A stretch of DNA of 64,000 nucleotides, from NCBI GenBank assembly GCA_949152475.1, contig OX424566.1, positions 12,175,177 to 12,239,176 on the forward strand. The letters run 5' to 3'. Source of the DNA: Terebella lapidaria. Taxonomy: Eukaryota > Annelida > Polychaeta > Terebellida > Terebellidae. The notes under the pieces were generated by a model. That model did no database searches. It saw nothing but the letters and a program-made list of their open reading frames with translations, and had not been told where the DNA came from. Below are positions 18,766 to 33,700 of the stretch, piece by piece. The translations under genes and the position numbers were made by a program. Position 1 is the stretch's first letter, and the number at the start of each line of letters is the position of its first letter.

Positions 18766-21700
18766 CTGTAGTCATGGCAACATATGTTGGATTTGGGAAC
18801 ATATGTCATATATATCTTACATGTATATCAAGGTATATCTCTCTAATATAGGACTTCCAATAGTAATGATTTCCAATTAGCGTTTGATATTCTTCTGTAT
18901 TTCATTCAACATATCCACAGAAATTTTGTGACATGAACCGTACAAATGAATGAATTTCAAAACAGACAGGAATAAGCATTACTAGGTAGTAGTTTCTAGT
19001 TGGCTACGAGTGAAGCTCTGAAAAACTACACCCCATACTCAAAAATTTACGGACACATGCATTCTATTTCTAATTATGTCCAGTGAACACTGGGAAATCA
19101 AGTCCATTTAGTATTCAGAGATGAAGAAATACAGGAAAAGTTGATGTTGCCAAAAGTTGAAAGTACTCTCTTAATGCTACTGAGAGTACTCAGTACTCCT
19201 ACTGAAGATTCGGAGAAAGGAAAGCAAAACCAAATAGAAGTATAATCGAGTAAAGTAAAATCATAAAAACATCTCAAACTTTAATGAGCTGAAGCAAGGG
19301 AAGTATACACAGGATAGTACACAGGATCGCGTTATCTTACCAACGAAGATGCCAATAACAAAAGTGTAGTCCACTGTCATATGCAAACATCAGGTATGAA
19401 CAAGTATGTACAGATTACAAACATACAAATGTGATATAACAATCCACACAGGTAATATTCACAATGTTCACTCCTATGTATTTTCCATGTACTCCTATGT
19501 ACTTTCCAAAATTCGTAATTTCCACACACACACACATATATATATATATTATTGACATTGTCAGTTAACGGGTAGTCATAAATGTAAGCCAGGTATCACA
19601 CAGTATTCACAGCGTCAAATTCCCAAAGCTGCATCAATATTCACAAATGTGCATTATAATAGGGCCACTTTGATGCAAAAGTACACACGAAATTATACAT
19701 ATTTACATTCAATTGTTTAAACAATTTTCACTTCTTTTCTTACCGCCGCCTACTCCACTTGTGAATTGGTAAGTTTCTAACAGCAAATTTTTACCATTAT
19801 TTTATCGTACTTAATGTCGAGATCAACCACAAAATTCATTGTGCTAACTCATGTCCTACCGTGATGACACTTTGTCCAATATCTTACGGATTTTCGATCA
19901 AATTTTGAAATCTTGAATCTATAACTATAAAATCACACCATAAAACACATTAATGTTGAAAGTTTCAGCCCTGATGCATGACGATGAGTGAGTTCAATAC
20001 ACACCAGTAGTTCCTCGGGCGCAGACGTCACATGTGCGCCCGACGATCCCCTCCCTCGCACATTGACACTGGCCTGTCACCAGGTCGCATGTCCCAAAGG
20101 TCTCCGTGGGAACCACGAGGGTGCCCTCCGTAGTGCACTCACAGGCTGTCAAATATGAGGATTTACGAAGCATGATATAACACAGCGTCAAACATATTTA
20201 TTATATATGTATGTGTTAGCCTCTATAATAAACACTTTTATATGTTTATTATAAAGGTAAGTACTATGTATCTATAAAGAATGATTCCAACAGTTTTGAA
20301 TCGTTTTCAACTCGAATATAAAACATATTATATGATGTTATGTATATATTATACAACATATTATAAAAGTTATAAAATACAACATACGTAGGCAGCCATC
20401 ATAAGTGATTTGCCAGTAGGTGTCAGCACAAGCATCACACCGTCGTCCAATCACTTGTTCTCTGCAGTCACACTGGCCAGTCACCTATTCAAATGAAACA
20501 CAAAATAGTGCACTAATGGCCAATCGGCCTTTTGGGTATCTGGGGGTAAAAATTTCATGAAATATGTACCATTTGAAATGTATAATCTCTCATACAGAGA
20601 GGATACCATAAAATCCCATGTGAATACACCTCACGAAGTATCAATTAAGTTTTTATTGGTGTCATACCCACTTATCATAATTACCCCAATAAAAGGAAGT
20701 TTTAACCTGTTAAAACCAGTATTTATTACACACTTACCTCTATAATAAACACTTTGGGTAATCTTACCTGGCTTTCAAATAAGAGGGTAATCGTGCCATT
20801 AAGAATTTTTTAATGGCAAACTCTCTAAAACTGGTCGTTCTATGCCCCTCAGATCTCAGTCGTTCATAACGGTTTCTTGACGAAACCGGACTGAGTCAGT
20901 GGTCACTTTGAGACATTTCTTGACGAAACTGTTCCACCGGAACCGCCATTACTTTGTCCCCTACTAGTTAGGCAGGGGAGGCGGGAGGGAAACTCGCCGT
21001 GTTTATTATAGAGGTAAGTGTGTAATAAATACTGGTTTTAACAGGTTAAAACTTCCTATTTATGTCCACACTTTGACCTCTATAATAAACACTTTGGGTA
21101 AATACAGAATACCCAAAGGAGGTGGGCTAACCATACTCCCTCACTGAGTCATCATGGAGGCATAGAACGCACTTATTCAGTGGTTTATGGATTTGAGAGT
21201 TTATTAATTAAGAATGCGAGAAACTCCCACACGCGAGTAAACCCAGGAGGGTTGTTTAGGACCGACTAGTAATATAAATTAGGTTTATTTAAAGACCTAG
21301 TAGCATGCCGATGAAAGTGCTTTTCATTTAGTCCATTATGAATAGTTATCTGTAAATTCGAACGAATTTTACAAATACAATCAATGAGTTTCGATATATT
21401 GAATCAAATAGGCACTCCTTCCGTAAATTGCCGAAGATTTTGATCACGATTTTAGTATAGGTCACGTGGTTTGTGACGTCATTTGAGGCAGTACTGAAAG
21501 TACATGTAGCCAACAAGGTAAACTGCATGTCGCATATTCATTCTCGTTGTGTATGTTTGACAATTCAAGTGAACGTGTGAGATGGTTGGAATACGGAATT
21601 TCTTGTCTTGATATTTAGAATCAGTACTATTCATTCTCCCAGAAGGGAGGTTTGTTGAACTGCAAGATGTCCAGTATCTGTTGGTTTTCATGTGTTTTCT

Positions 21701-24700
21701 TTTGAATCTCATGCATTTTGGAGTGGTTTTCTATCTTTGAGCTGACCGCCCAAATTACGTGTTTTACGTTTTTGGCCAGCCATCAAAGCACGTTTTGCCT
21801 CAACTGACGTCACGATTACGGAAACTGCCGAAGCTATTTTTTTTCATCGGCATGAGAAGGCGATTGCAATACCGGCTCAATATACTCGATTATATGTCGC
21901 TGTTATTAATTACCAATTAACGCGAACATCTTTTTTATCACCAAATGTCCACAATGCCTTTATCCGAACAGGAATAAAACCATATAATGGTACCTTGCTA
22001 CTATGACTTTAAGCGTGCGAGAAGAATCAATAACTTAAACTGAATGGTACCTGGTTAAGAGAGTGTAGTCGTTGAGGAGGCTCCCCCGCAGTTGTCCTGC
22101 TGGTGACCGGACAAAAGGCAATTTAGAACGAGCGATAGATCCCAACAACTTAAAATTTCCACCCAAATAAGAGGGACAACCGGCCTCCGAAACGAATAGT
22201 CCAACTGGTGCATATGTACATGTGCTGCTCCTATATACATCATTTACAGATGGACCTCATGCTGCGCGGCTATCACGGGTCCCAAGTGATAGCCGGCGTC
22301 GTCCTGCCACGTCAATTCCCTACAGTAGAAGGAAACAAAGGTATTGTTAGAGGCCCATGTACAGGCCTGCATGACATCAGACAAGGCAACATTATTCATG
22401 AACGCAAGAGACGACGCTAGTGCTCTTACATCATGCGCCTCAACACGAAAGGAGCCCGACGTTTTAGTCTGAGATTTCTCGTAGCAGAACAGCACGCATT
22501 TCTTAACCCAAGAAGAGATGGTCGCCGCCCTAATATCATTCTGAAAACCCTTCTTAAAGGCGACGAACAGCAAGCGTTTCCCAACATGAAGCTCCCTCGT
22601 GCGATTGACGTAGATGCGAAGAGCTCTAACGGGACATAGCTTAGCATCCTCCTCCAAGCCCGGCCCCAGCGAAGAGGTTAGGGACGGGATCGAGAAGACA
22701 AGAGACGGGGTGTGAGCCAATTGCGTCTTAGCCAAATAAGAAGGGATAACCCCGAGTCTGACCGCGGAGCCATCTTCCTTCCACTGGACTTTGGAAAAAT
22801 CGAGAGCGTGAAGCTCACTACGCCTCTTCCCCGAAGCAAGGGCGAGGAGGAAAATGGTCTTAAGAGTTAAAAACTTAAGTGACGCTCTCTCCAAGGGCTC
22901 GAAAGGACCGGACAAAAGGCAATTTAGAACGAGCGATAGATCCCAAGCGGGAACCAGGTTCCTCGTTTTCGGCCTTTCCACCGCGAAGCTATTCAGCAAC
23001 GCCGAAAGGCTGGCATCCTGCCCAAAATCGACTCCGGTTTTGGGCTTAATTGTCTTAGCAATAGCGGTCCGATAACCCGCCAGCGTAGGAGCTCTACCCT
23101 CCTTAAACTTCTCGAGGAGAAACTCCGAAATCAAAGGAGCCGAGACTGCGAACGGACTAACTTTCCGGCCACGACACCAAGCACAGAATCTAGTCCACTT
23201 GGATTCATAGACTGCCAGATAAGACCGTCTATTAGTTCGGGCGATCCTGGCTGACACTTCTCGTGAAAAGCCCTTCTTTCGATAACATCGCTCGACAAGG
23301 GCCACGCGTGAAGCTTTAGAGCGCTCGGAGCCTGATGAAATAAGTCCGACCTGGGCTGCTTTAGAAGGTCCGCCCGATCCGGAAGAGGCACCGGATTGTC
23401 TACTAACAAATCCAACAGATCCGGAAACCACGGCTTCTGAGGAAGGAAGGGTGCGATGAGAATCATCCTGGCATGATGAGACTTGAGCTTGACCAAGACT
23501 CTGTCCAGAAGCACTGTTGGAGGGTAGGCATACACAAACCACCCGTTCTCGTGAAGCTTTAGAGCGCTCGGAGCCTGATGAAATAAGTCCGACCTGGGCT
23601 GCTTTAGAAGGTCCGCCCGATCCGGAAGAGGCACCGGATTGTCTACTAACAAATCCAACAGATCCGGAAACCACGGCTTCTGAGGAAGGAAGGGTGCGAT
23701 GAGAATCATCCTGGCGTGATGAGACTTGAGCTTGACCAAGACTCTGTCCAGAAGCACTGTTGGAGGGTAGGCATACACAAACCACCCGTTCTAATCCACC
23801 GACATCGCATCGACTTCCCACGCCTGCTCGTCTGGAATCGGCGAAACGAACGTGGGTAGCTTGGCATTCCACCTGGTCGCGAACAAGTCTACTGACGGCC
23901 TGCCCCAAAGGTTGCAAAGACCCTGGAAAACCTCGGGAGCCAAAGACCACTCCGTGGGCTGAATTTGGCCCCGTCGAGACAGGCGGTCGGCCACACATTC
24001 ATATGACCCGGAATGTGACGAGCCCTGAGGGAAATGCGACGAGCGGAACACCATGAAAGGAGTTCTACCGTGAGCAGACACAGGGACGCTGACTTGGTAC
24101 CTCCCTGCTTGTTCACGTAGGCCACGACAGTAGAATTGTCCGAGGCCAACAGAACTACCTGATCGGAAAACTGGCGTTCCCAGTGCCGTAACGCTAGGAA
24201 CACAGCTCGCATCTCCAGGACGTTGATATGCTCGTCCCGCTGCGAAAGAGACCATAGTCCGGAAATCTCCTGCGAGTCCCAATGAGCCCCCCATCCCTCC
24301 ATACTGGCATCCGTAAAGAGATGCCCGGAGGGAGGAGGCAGCCGGAACGGCACCCCGCGAAACAGATTGCTGGGGTCCAACCACCATCGAAGATCGCGGA
24401 CCACCTGGTCGGGCACTGACACTAGCTGAGACATGTCCCCGGATGCCTGCGACCAATTGGCATGCAGATGCAACTGGAGAGATCTCATGTCTTCTCCGTC
24501 GAGGCCAGGGTGCCGATGAGAGACTGCCAGCGCGAGGCGGGCTGCGGAATCCGGTCTAAGAAGCCGCGGGACTGCTCTGATAACTTGACGCTCCTCGGTT
24601 GGGATAACAGATCCGGAGATAGTCCGAAATAGATAGCCCAGAAAGACGAAGTCTCGCCGAGGAGATAAGTCTGACTTTTTTTGGTTGATCTTGAAGCCCA

Positions 24701-27700
24701 TAGACTGGCAAAGATCCACCACCCACTGGGCTTGACGAATCAAGGTTTCGGGACACTCGTGTCTTATCAACCAGTCGTCCAGATACTGGTACAGCACAAT
24801 ACCATTGCGATGGGCCAGCACCTGAAGCTCCCTGACGCACATGGTGAAAATCCATGGGGCTGTGGACAGGCCGAACGGCAGAGCACTGAACTGCCACACT
24901 TGCCCCTGGTAGAAGAACCTGAGGTACTTCCTGATCGATCTTCTCATGGGAACGTGAAAGTATGCATCCTTCAGGTCGATCGTCATGACCCATGCCCCCA
25001 GAGGCATGGCCGACCGAACCACTTCTGGAGTCTCCATGGTGAAAGTCGGTATATGGAGGTAGCGATTGAGGGCGGACAAGTCTATGACCGGTCTCCACCC
25101 GCCTGAGGCCTTCGGAACCACAAAGAGAATACTGTAAAACCCGGGAGAGTTGCCCCGCACCGGTTCTACCGCTCGCTTTTGAATCATGGCTGAAATTTCG
25201 TCTACCAAGGCTTGACGCCTTTCGGAGTGAGGAAGGGAAAAAACCCTTGGAGTGAGCGTCAAGGGCGGGAACTGAACAAATTTCAGACCGAACCCGCGAC
25301 GTAAGGTCGCGACAATCCAAGGACTGGCTCCTAGATCGTGCCAGCGAGTCCAAAAACCGTTTAGACGCGCATATACGGGCTCGCTTATATCTAAGATATT
25401 GACGGAGCCGAGTTGACTTGGAGACACGGCCGTACGTGACGGAGCCGGATCCCGAGACGAGGGAATTACCTGTCCTCCTCTCGAGGTAGATACGGGACCT
25501 CGTCAGAATCCCCCACGGAAGAGGCCACGGACGGAGGCTGGACACGCTGGATGTCCGGAACCCTAGGAGACCTCTGAGGAAGAAGGTTCTCCAGACGGGC
25601 CAAGAAATCGTTCTTCATTGCCAGCATCTCCGCGTGAAACTCCCCACGGGAAAGGAAATGAGAGGAAACTCCCGGAACCGTGGACAACGGAGTCTTGAAT
25701 GCCATAGACACCGGCGAGCCAGAGGCAGAAGCCGAAACAGACGGTGGAGCTGGAGACGCCTGAGCTACCGAGTCCGACCGGGGAACGGAATCCGTGACGG
25801 ACGAAACAGCCGGCTGGAGAGGGACAGGCGGGACCTCGCCCCCCTCGAAATCCTCTGCGACCTGTGGAAAATAAACCACATTAGAATCGGAAGTCACCAA
25901 TTTCTTACATAGCATAGACTGAGAAGTAGCAACACGACTCCTAGGTGCCATGCACACTGGAGGCCGGTTAACTAAAACCCGAGGAGACAACGGATACACG
26001 GGCGCATCCGGCACAGAGCTCCGAACAGGAGGTGGGCCACGGCATCCAAACCCCGCGGTAAAAATCCGAGGCGAAAGGAAGGCCGAAAACTGGCTCTCAG
26101 GAACCGAGGCCCGGCTCCCGGGAACCGAATCCCGGCTCCCGGGAGCCGAGACCCGGGTCCAGGGACCCGACCCCAGGCCCCTAAGAGCCGCAGCACGGCT
26201 CCCGGGAACCAGGACACAAGGCCCAGAAACCTTGGCAGGCGCAGGCCCCGCAGCCGTAGCCACGGACGCCTGCCCTCCGAGGGCCAAACCCGCGTGAACA
26301 GTGCGGCCCGGGGGGGCTTGCGACCCCCCGGCGCCGACGGTCCACAGTCCACAAATTGAGACGTTAACAGAGTTGAACTCACGGGTAGTGGACACCGTGA
26401 GACGCCTCTGAACGGAGCTCAATGCCGGATAACCGGGGTCAATGGGCATGTCTCGGCCCCTCGCCCGGGTCTCCAATGGCGGAACTGGGTAAGAGCTAAC
26501 CGAAGCCAAGCACAAGGCTAGGCACGAAGAACTCGTGGTACTAAAGGCATAGTACTGGTTCCCGGGAACCGGCGGACCGGTTCCCGGGAACCGGGGATCG
26601 CTGAAAGACAATGACAAGTCAGAACTTACAGCAGAGATAAGACGAAGCAAAAGTACATCCTGCTCTTCCCGCTTCTGCGCAGCCTGCTTGTATCGAGACT
26701 TGCTGCTTGAACTAGCAGAGGGGCTGGGAGTGGGAGGGAGGGGCTTAGCCAACCTGTCCTGTTGCACAGCGCGAAGACCACGCAAGTAGTCAGACCAGTC
26801 ATCTACCGACCATGACGCACACATCCCGCAACAGGCCGTAGGTCGACACAGGGAGCGACACGCCCAACAATTATGGTGCAGCTCCCACTTCGGAAGAAAC
26901 TGTTTACACCCGACGCACTTCATCTGGAAAATTCCAACATGAACAAAGCAACGGGCGATAATGGAGGAAGCTAACTATCCTATGAGGATTTTACCACCTC
27001 CTCACAAAAAACTAGACTAAAAGTACTCTAAACTACTGTAGCTGTACAATGTACGCTAAAATAGTGAAGAAAATCCGTAGGAAAACGATCGTAATCCAAG
27101 GAAACGATGATAAACTCCTAAAGAAAGCCTAGAAGTAAGATCCTTTGAACTGGCGCCAAAACCAGGGACAAAGGTAATGGCGGTTCCGGTGGAACAGTTT
27201 CGTCAAGAAATGTCTCAAAGTGACCACTGACTCAGTCCGGTTTCGTCAAGAAACCGTTATGAACGACTGAGATCTGAGGGGCATAGAACGACCAGTTTTA
27301 GAGAGTTTGCCATTAAAAAATTCTTAATGGCACGATTACCCTCTTATTTGAAAGCCAGGTAAGATTACCCAAAGTGTTTATTATAGAGGTCAAAGTGTGG
27401 ACATAAATATAAAATAATTCTACGATACCACGGAAATAACTTTCTTCAGTGGATAAAAATAACTGATAATTATTAAATGGCTCTGTATAGTCATGTAGAA
27501 TCGTGTATGGCATCTCCTTATACACATACACACCACATCGCAGCTGACGCTAGTGGCGCCAATCTCATGGCAGTCGCATGCCTCACAGCCGAGCCCACTT
27601 TCATAGTTGAAGGTGTTCAAGGCGCACCGATCACACTGGTTTTCTCGTAAGTTGGGGTTCGACGTAACCACGTTCGGTTTGCAGACGCAGTCGCCATTTC

Positions 27701-30700
27701 TGTGATCACATTCGCCAGTCGCCCCAATCAAATCACAGGTGCATGCTGGGTAATGAATTCAACATAATGTATTACCGGTGGAATAAATCACATGTATGTT
27801 TCAATTACCTGTATGTCAAATGAGTTAAACGAGTGCTATTTGGGTGATATTTTTTTTCAATTTTCATACATAAGCATGTTAAAATGAACAAAAATTTAGC
27901 AAATAAACCATTAAATCAATTGTTCCTCTCACAACAAATAGAAAAAAAAAAATTTACATGTTTCAAGAAATCACGAATCGCATAAATCAGGATACTCACG
28001 AATACAACTGAACGATGCAGCTATCCCGAAGAAACCCGGAGCACAGATGTCACACTCCTGGCCGGCCGTATCGTTACGACAACCAACACACTCCCCGCTC
28101 GTTGTGTTACATGTGTCTGCACGCCCATTGCACTCACAGGATAAACAACGACCCTCGTTTACCTGTCGGCAGTTTGTTACATATTGAATTTGCCTTAGTG
28201 ATATTGTTACCATATAAAAATACATCTAAAAACACAACTGCAAATGTACATGTATGAAGTGTGAGGAATGATGCTTGAATAATCAAGTCCTGCAAAAAGC
28301 GTTCACTGTTAGCACTCTCGCTTCAATATTTTTCGAGCATTGGAGTTTACTACTTGCATCATGTCCATGTTCATTGTACACATCAAATGTATATGTTCAT
28401 TTATGAAATATTTCACGAGTCATTTGAGAATGCCGAAAACTTACCGTAGGATCTTCCGGCTGCCCAAACCACTGGTCAACACAGATCTCACAGTGATCCC
28501 CGCCATGTCCCTCCATACAATTCTCACAGCGGAAACCATTCATAGCGAGTGGGTCGACCACACACACAGACGCGAATGTGTTTACGTCACCCGCGGCAAC
28601 GTTACCGGGACACAGACAAGGCTGGCAATCCACTGTGTGGGGGCAAAGTTATCATGTGATAATTAGGGGTGTTTATAAATGCTGGGCATAGTATTGATAT
28701 TACTATTATTATATTTTGATATTTTTTTGTTGATAAATTAGTGAACTGAATCATTCTAATTCATAAATTCTTATTGATACATTGATATACTAGCTTTTCG
28801 TATTATGGTGATATGGTTTTTGTATATGGTTTTGTTCATATTATTATTATTATATTCTGATATTTTTTTGTTGATAAAATTAGTGAATTCAGTCATTTTA
28901 ATTCATAAATTCCTATATTGATAAATTGATAAACTAGTTTTTTTAATATATGTATGACGAAATACCGAATATGAATAAATTTGAAGTAACATAGCTGCCA
29001 ATTCTTTGTAAATCCACAATGTCATTTTGCCCTCAAAAGCTTCCCCATAATTCATGAACTCACCTTCAGTCCCGATGGTTGCATCGCCATAGTAACCAGG
29101 CGCACATAAATCGCAGCTGTTGCCCGTGGTGTTGTGAGTACAGTTACAGATGCCCGTATCTGGATCACATGGGTAATCCCCTGGCTGTGCATGGTTGTTA
29201 CATTCGCAGGGGACACATTGGCTGTATGGACCTCGCAGAAGGTCTGCGTGTACATACCCCACAGCACACTGCTCACAGAACTGGCCCTGGGGTGATGGGA
29301 GAGTCGACATACAAATCAGACACAAAACCAACATATAGGTGTAATGATGAATAATATATATATCAAGATATCATTGGTATATCATTGGTATATAAATGGA
29401 GTGGTTTTGGTATATATTGAAGGAAGAAGATCTATGCTGCAATGATAATTTCCGTCAATCCCCATGAATTGAAAAATTTACATATATATATATTATGGTC
29501 ACAAACTTACTGTATATTCTGGGGGGCACGTGCATTGTTCCACGTTTGTAATCGGTGTTGTGCCCTCTTGATCCGCATAGAACAGGACCGCTGAGTACAG
29601 GTCAGTATAAGCTCCGGTCACCTGCATTGGTAAGCAGAAATTTAATAATGTTTAATTATGATTCACACACCAGATTTAAGCTATCCAAAATAAATAAATC
29701 ATTGTTACTACACACTTTCTGGATTTTAGCACTCATATTAACGATACATGCTGAATATCATTACACAATAGACTGGAATCATATTGAGTCACATGCTGTG
29801 AGTATTTGTGTTTAAAATCTCGTACATTGACGTATTTGGCGCGGACTTTGATGGATTCCAAGTTGCCGAGGACTTCCATGAACTCGGTGTATGTCGGGTT
29901 CCTGCCAGCCACTGTGTCCACATGCCAGATTTCTTCTCGCAACTCAAACTGGCAAAGCAATGTTGACATACATGTAATTACTTTGAGTAAGTTGCTTGTT
30001 TTTCTATTTTTTTTTTTTTTGAGATCTCAGCAAAATGTGATATCAGACTGGTAGACTTCAATTAAAAGTACATACAAGTAACATTTATCATTCCATTATA
30101 GCAGAAATATTAAAATCACTTGTACATGTATTTATTCAAAGGAAGGCAATGAAATGTCAACATGAGGTACCAGCTATTTACCAGATAATCTATCACTGTA
30201 TCATTGGGTCTTTGCGGCAGCGCTACAACAAGCTGTGATGTCGTGTACCGTCCCTTCAGGATCACATCTCCCCTACTCCCATCCACAGGCTCGACTGTTG
30301 CATTCTCTGGAAGATCCGCAGGTAACTTCTGGACCAGCGACACGGACAGGTTCTGAGCGTACGCGCCTCGCTTGTCGCCCAGGTACTGCTCCGTCGCCAG
30401 GAAATACAGAACCTCGCTCTGGATGTTGGTTTCATCGTTGATAATCCGCATTACGTCTCTGGATTGGGGATGAAGAAAAGTGTAAGAGTACCCCCATTTT
30501 TTCCCATTATTCCCATCAGGAATTCCCATCATTCCCATATTGCCTCATTACTCAGTACCTTTCACTATTATGACATATTGATTCACTATTTATACGATAT
30601 TGTTGGCAAGCTAACATTTTTCTTCTCATAAAAAGTGAATATTGTGAAAACATCGACAGTGACACAATATTGTATGGTTTGCTACAGATATACATAACGT

Positions 30701-33700
30701 AAATTATCTTCATACAAATGATCCCGTACTTGGCGGAGATGTCTATGATGAGGGTCTCGGCGTTGACCTCTATAGGATTGCCAAGGTCATCCTCCCCAGT
30801 CCACTGGCCTTGAATGGCTGAGTTTCCATCCAGTAAACTCCACGAATCTGCGACCATTGCATAGTACCAGGAGGGGGCGCTGCTGCAGTTAGTCGAATGG
30901 CCAGAACAGAAACACGCCAAGCAACCGTCCCCATTCCACTCCCCCAGGCCATAGAACCCTGGTAAATACAAGAAAATTTGTTGTTGGTTTTTTTAAAATA
31001 AAATTTAATACATGTATGTTCCCTTCATTTAGAGCAAATCAATGGAAATTTCGTTCATCGAATAAATTAGCGTCATATGGGTGGTTCAGTATGCATTGCA
31101 CTGATCTGAACTTCAGTATCGGTCAACTTCAGTATTTTTTCGAAATTTTAAAATTTACCGCATACTCACAATATCCATGACAGATTAATTACTAATTTTG
31201 AAATGATCCAAAAGCCTCACAAACAACAATAGTGACTCCTCACCGTCCTTGCAGGTGTCACACTTGTCACCAGTTGCTCGGTCCCTACAAGTACAGACCC
31301 CCGTGTCCGTGGTACACTCCCCGGTGATACTTCCGTCTGTGTCACATTTGCAGGGCTGACACCCATCCAACGTCAAGTTGTAGAAGCTGTCGGCCCAGAG
31401 AATCGAAACGTGCAATAACGTGGAAGTTTCTTTTGTATGATCGATTTTTCAGCTGGACGTTACAGGTGAATTTCGAAAAGGTTTCGAACAGAAAACTGGC
31501 AAAAACTAAAATGTATATTTCGATCACTTTCTTGGGATGAATGCTATAGTCACCGTATTTACTGGACAAACCACTATCCTTGCTCATAATACATACAACA
31601 ATTACAAAACCCTCGACTACACACCCATCAAGACATCTGTTGCACTCTATCCCGCCCACCCCGGGTTTACATGGACACTGCCCCGAGTCCGCACAGGAGT
31701 TGTTCAGGGAATAGTCCGTGTTGCACACACAGGGGGTGCAGCCTTGGCCTGCAAACACACACATATATAATATAAACACAGTGGTTCATATTACGTTGTA
31801 GTCTCATGTAGTAATAGGAAATATTGAACAAAATTGTAAATATTTACATCTAGGACAATTCAACAAAATAGTGAAAAAAATTTATAACGCAATGACTCAA
31901 TGTGAAACAATACATGTTTATGATATTTACCCCGTGATGGTGATTATGATTTGTTTATATTTAAAATTATTTTTATTGAACTATACAATTGAGATATGTA
32001 TAATAGTATATCACACATGCCCCTTCTCCCCTGATTCTGCCATCACTTACCAGAAGCGAGTCCGAAGTGTTCGGGGATGCAGGCGTCACACTTTGTACCG
32101 ACCACGTTGTTGTGGCACTCACAGATTCCAGTGTCATTACATGCCGTCACAATAGATCCAGAGGGGTGGCACTCACAAGCTGGTTTAGAAAACAATTGGC
32201 ATGAACTAGTGTGTATCAAACAATTAACATTATTGATAGTTGTTTTTCAACCAAAATACCCATGATCCAGGTTGTATGGCATATATCTATAATTTTGTGT
32301 GTGTAATTAGTACACCGATATATATGGCCCATATAGTGATTACAATGTTTGACACATTGGGGAGTATTTTGGAGTCATACTGGTACTTAATGTGAGATGT
32401 TTAACAGATATTTAATTGAGAATCACCTGAACTTCGGGTTCATTCTGATATATCAAATATTTACACAGAAAATTTCCCTATAGTTGAGAAGTCAAAAATC
32501 CCGACCTGTACATCCATCTCCTGAGGTAAAGCCGAAGTGGTCGACTAGGCACTGACTGCAGTCACGGAGCATGACTCCGGGCTTGCACTGGCATTGACCT
32601 CCGACCCCTTCACAGGTTGTACTGGGCACGGTGCCCATTGAGTCACACACACACTCTAAAAAGTAGGGAATGTCGGGAGTTCGGGAATGATAGAAGGGTT
32701 TGAATTATTATGTGTGGTAGTTGTACAGGTAATGCAACTTTACATGATGACTTGAGATATTATTCATGGTCCATACACGATATAACAAGCAAATGCAACA
32801 GTTTGTTCCTGCTAGAATTGAGATACACATTTAACAACAAACTGAATAACGTACACACACACGATATGGTACTACCAATATATAAAACAAACACACTTCA
32901 TATAAATAAAGAAATACAGATCAGTTTTCCATAATGCAGCGTCAATGGCTCATCTATTATATACCTATGGCGCCCTGGTATAACTCGGCCATGATGGCAT
33001 AACCCCACTCCCTGCATCCCAGCATCTCCCTCGTTGCCAGGTCAACACCCAGGGTCAAGTCATAGCACTGTGTGATGTTAGCTTTTACGTCATCCGCGGC
33101 GGACGTGTATGTCGTGAAGTCGTCCAAAAGCGGGAGTAGAACAAGCTAGAGTTGGAGAAGAGTCAAAGGATGAAAAGTTTGAGGAAAAAACAGCATGACA
33201 AAACTTTTATAAAATTGCAATCACATTGTTGTAAAAGTTTTAGCAAAGGGTAAATAACTGTACATAAAAGGTAAATTCAGGAGTAGTTTTTATAATTTTT
33301 TATCAATCTTGGATTTAATTCACATTGTACAAGCTTCAATAACTATTTTCATCATTTTCAAGGCAATAGTTGATCAAGAAGTACCTGATCTCCCAATAAT
33401 CTGTTTTGTATTTATAGTCCTTAAGTTGAATAATGGTTCATTGCTAAACAGTATGTTATATGTATTGTTACATATCATATTCTGACCACATACCGAGTCA
33501 ATGCTCATGGTCTGTAGCGCGGGTGCCGACACTCCTAAAGTGACTGTTGCTGTGTAAGCCACAGTTTTCAGGAGGCAGAACGGTGCCACAACCGTCATTA
33601 TCACGCCCGCTGGAATGTTAGAGGATCGTTATTATATTTTGATGGAATTTCCAGATATGTTTACAGTTCTGGGGGGATGCATGGTGCATAAGGATAGAAC

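Larger units (their letters stand above)
20695..27409 (-). mobile_element. DIRS-like retrotransposon, copy C, divergent and decayed
   Basis: 6715 bp in laminin intron 25, in the same orientation as the laminin gene. The tips are GGAAGTTTTAACC at 20695 and ATAAATA at 27409. The ITR interior differs from copies A and B (it contains GTTTCTTGACGAAACC and GACTGAGTCAGTGG), so it is a different subfamily. Gag lacks its second half, the RT/RNase H gene has a frameshift and a stop, a 243-bp segment is duplicated in tandem, and the 3' non-coding part is about 0.8 kb longer than in A or B. The recombinase reads intact. Without the element this intron would be about 330 bp. Confidence 0.9.
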
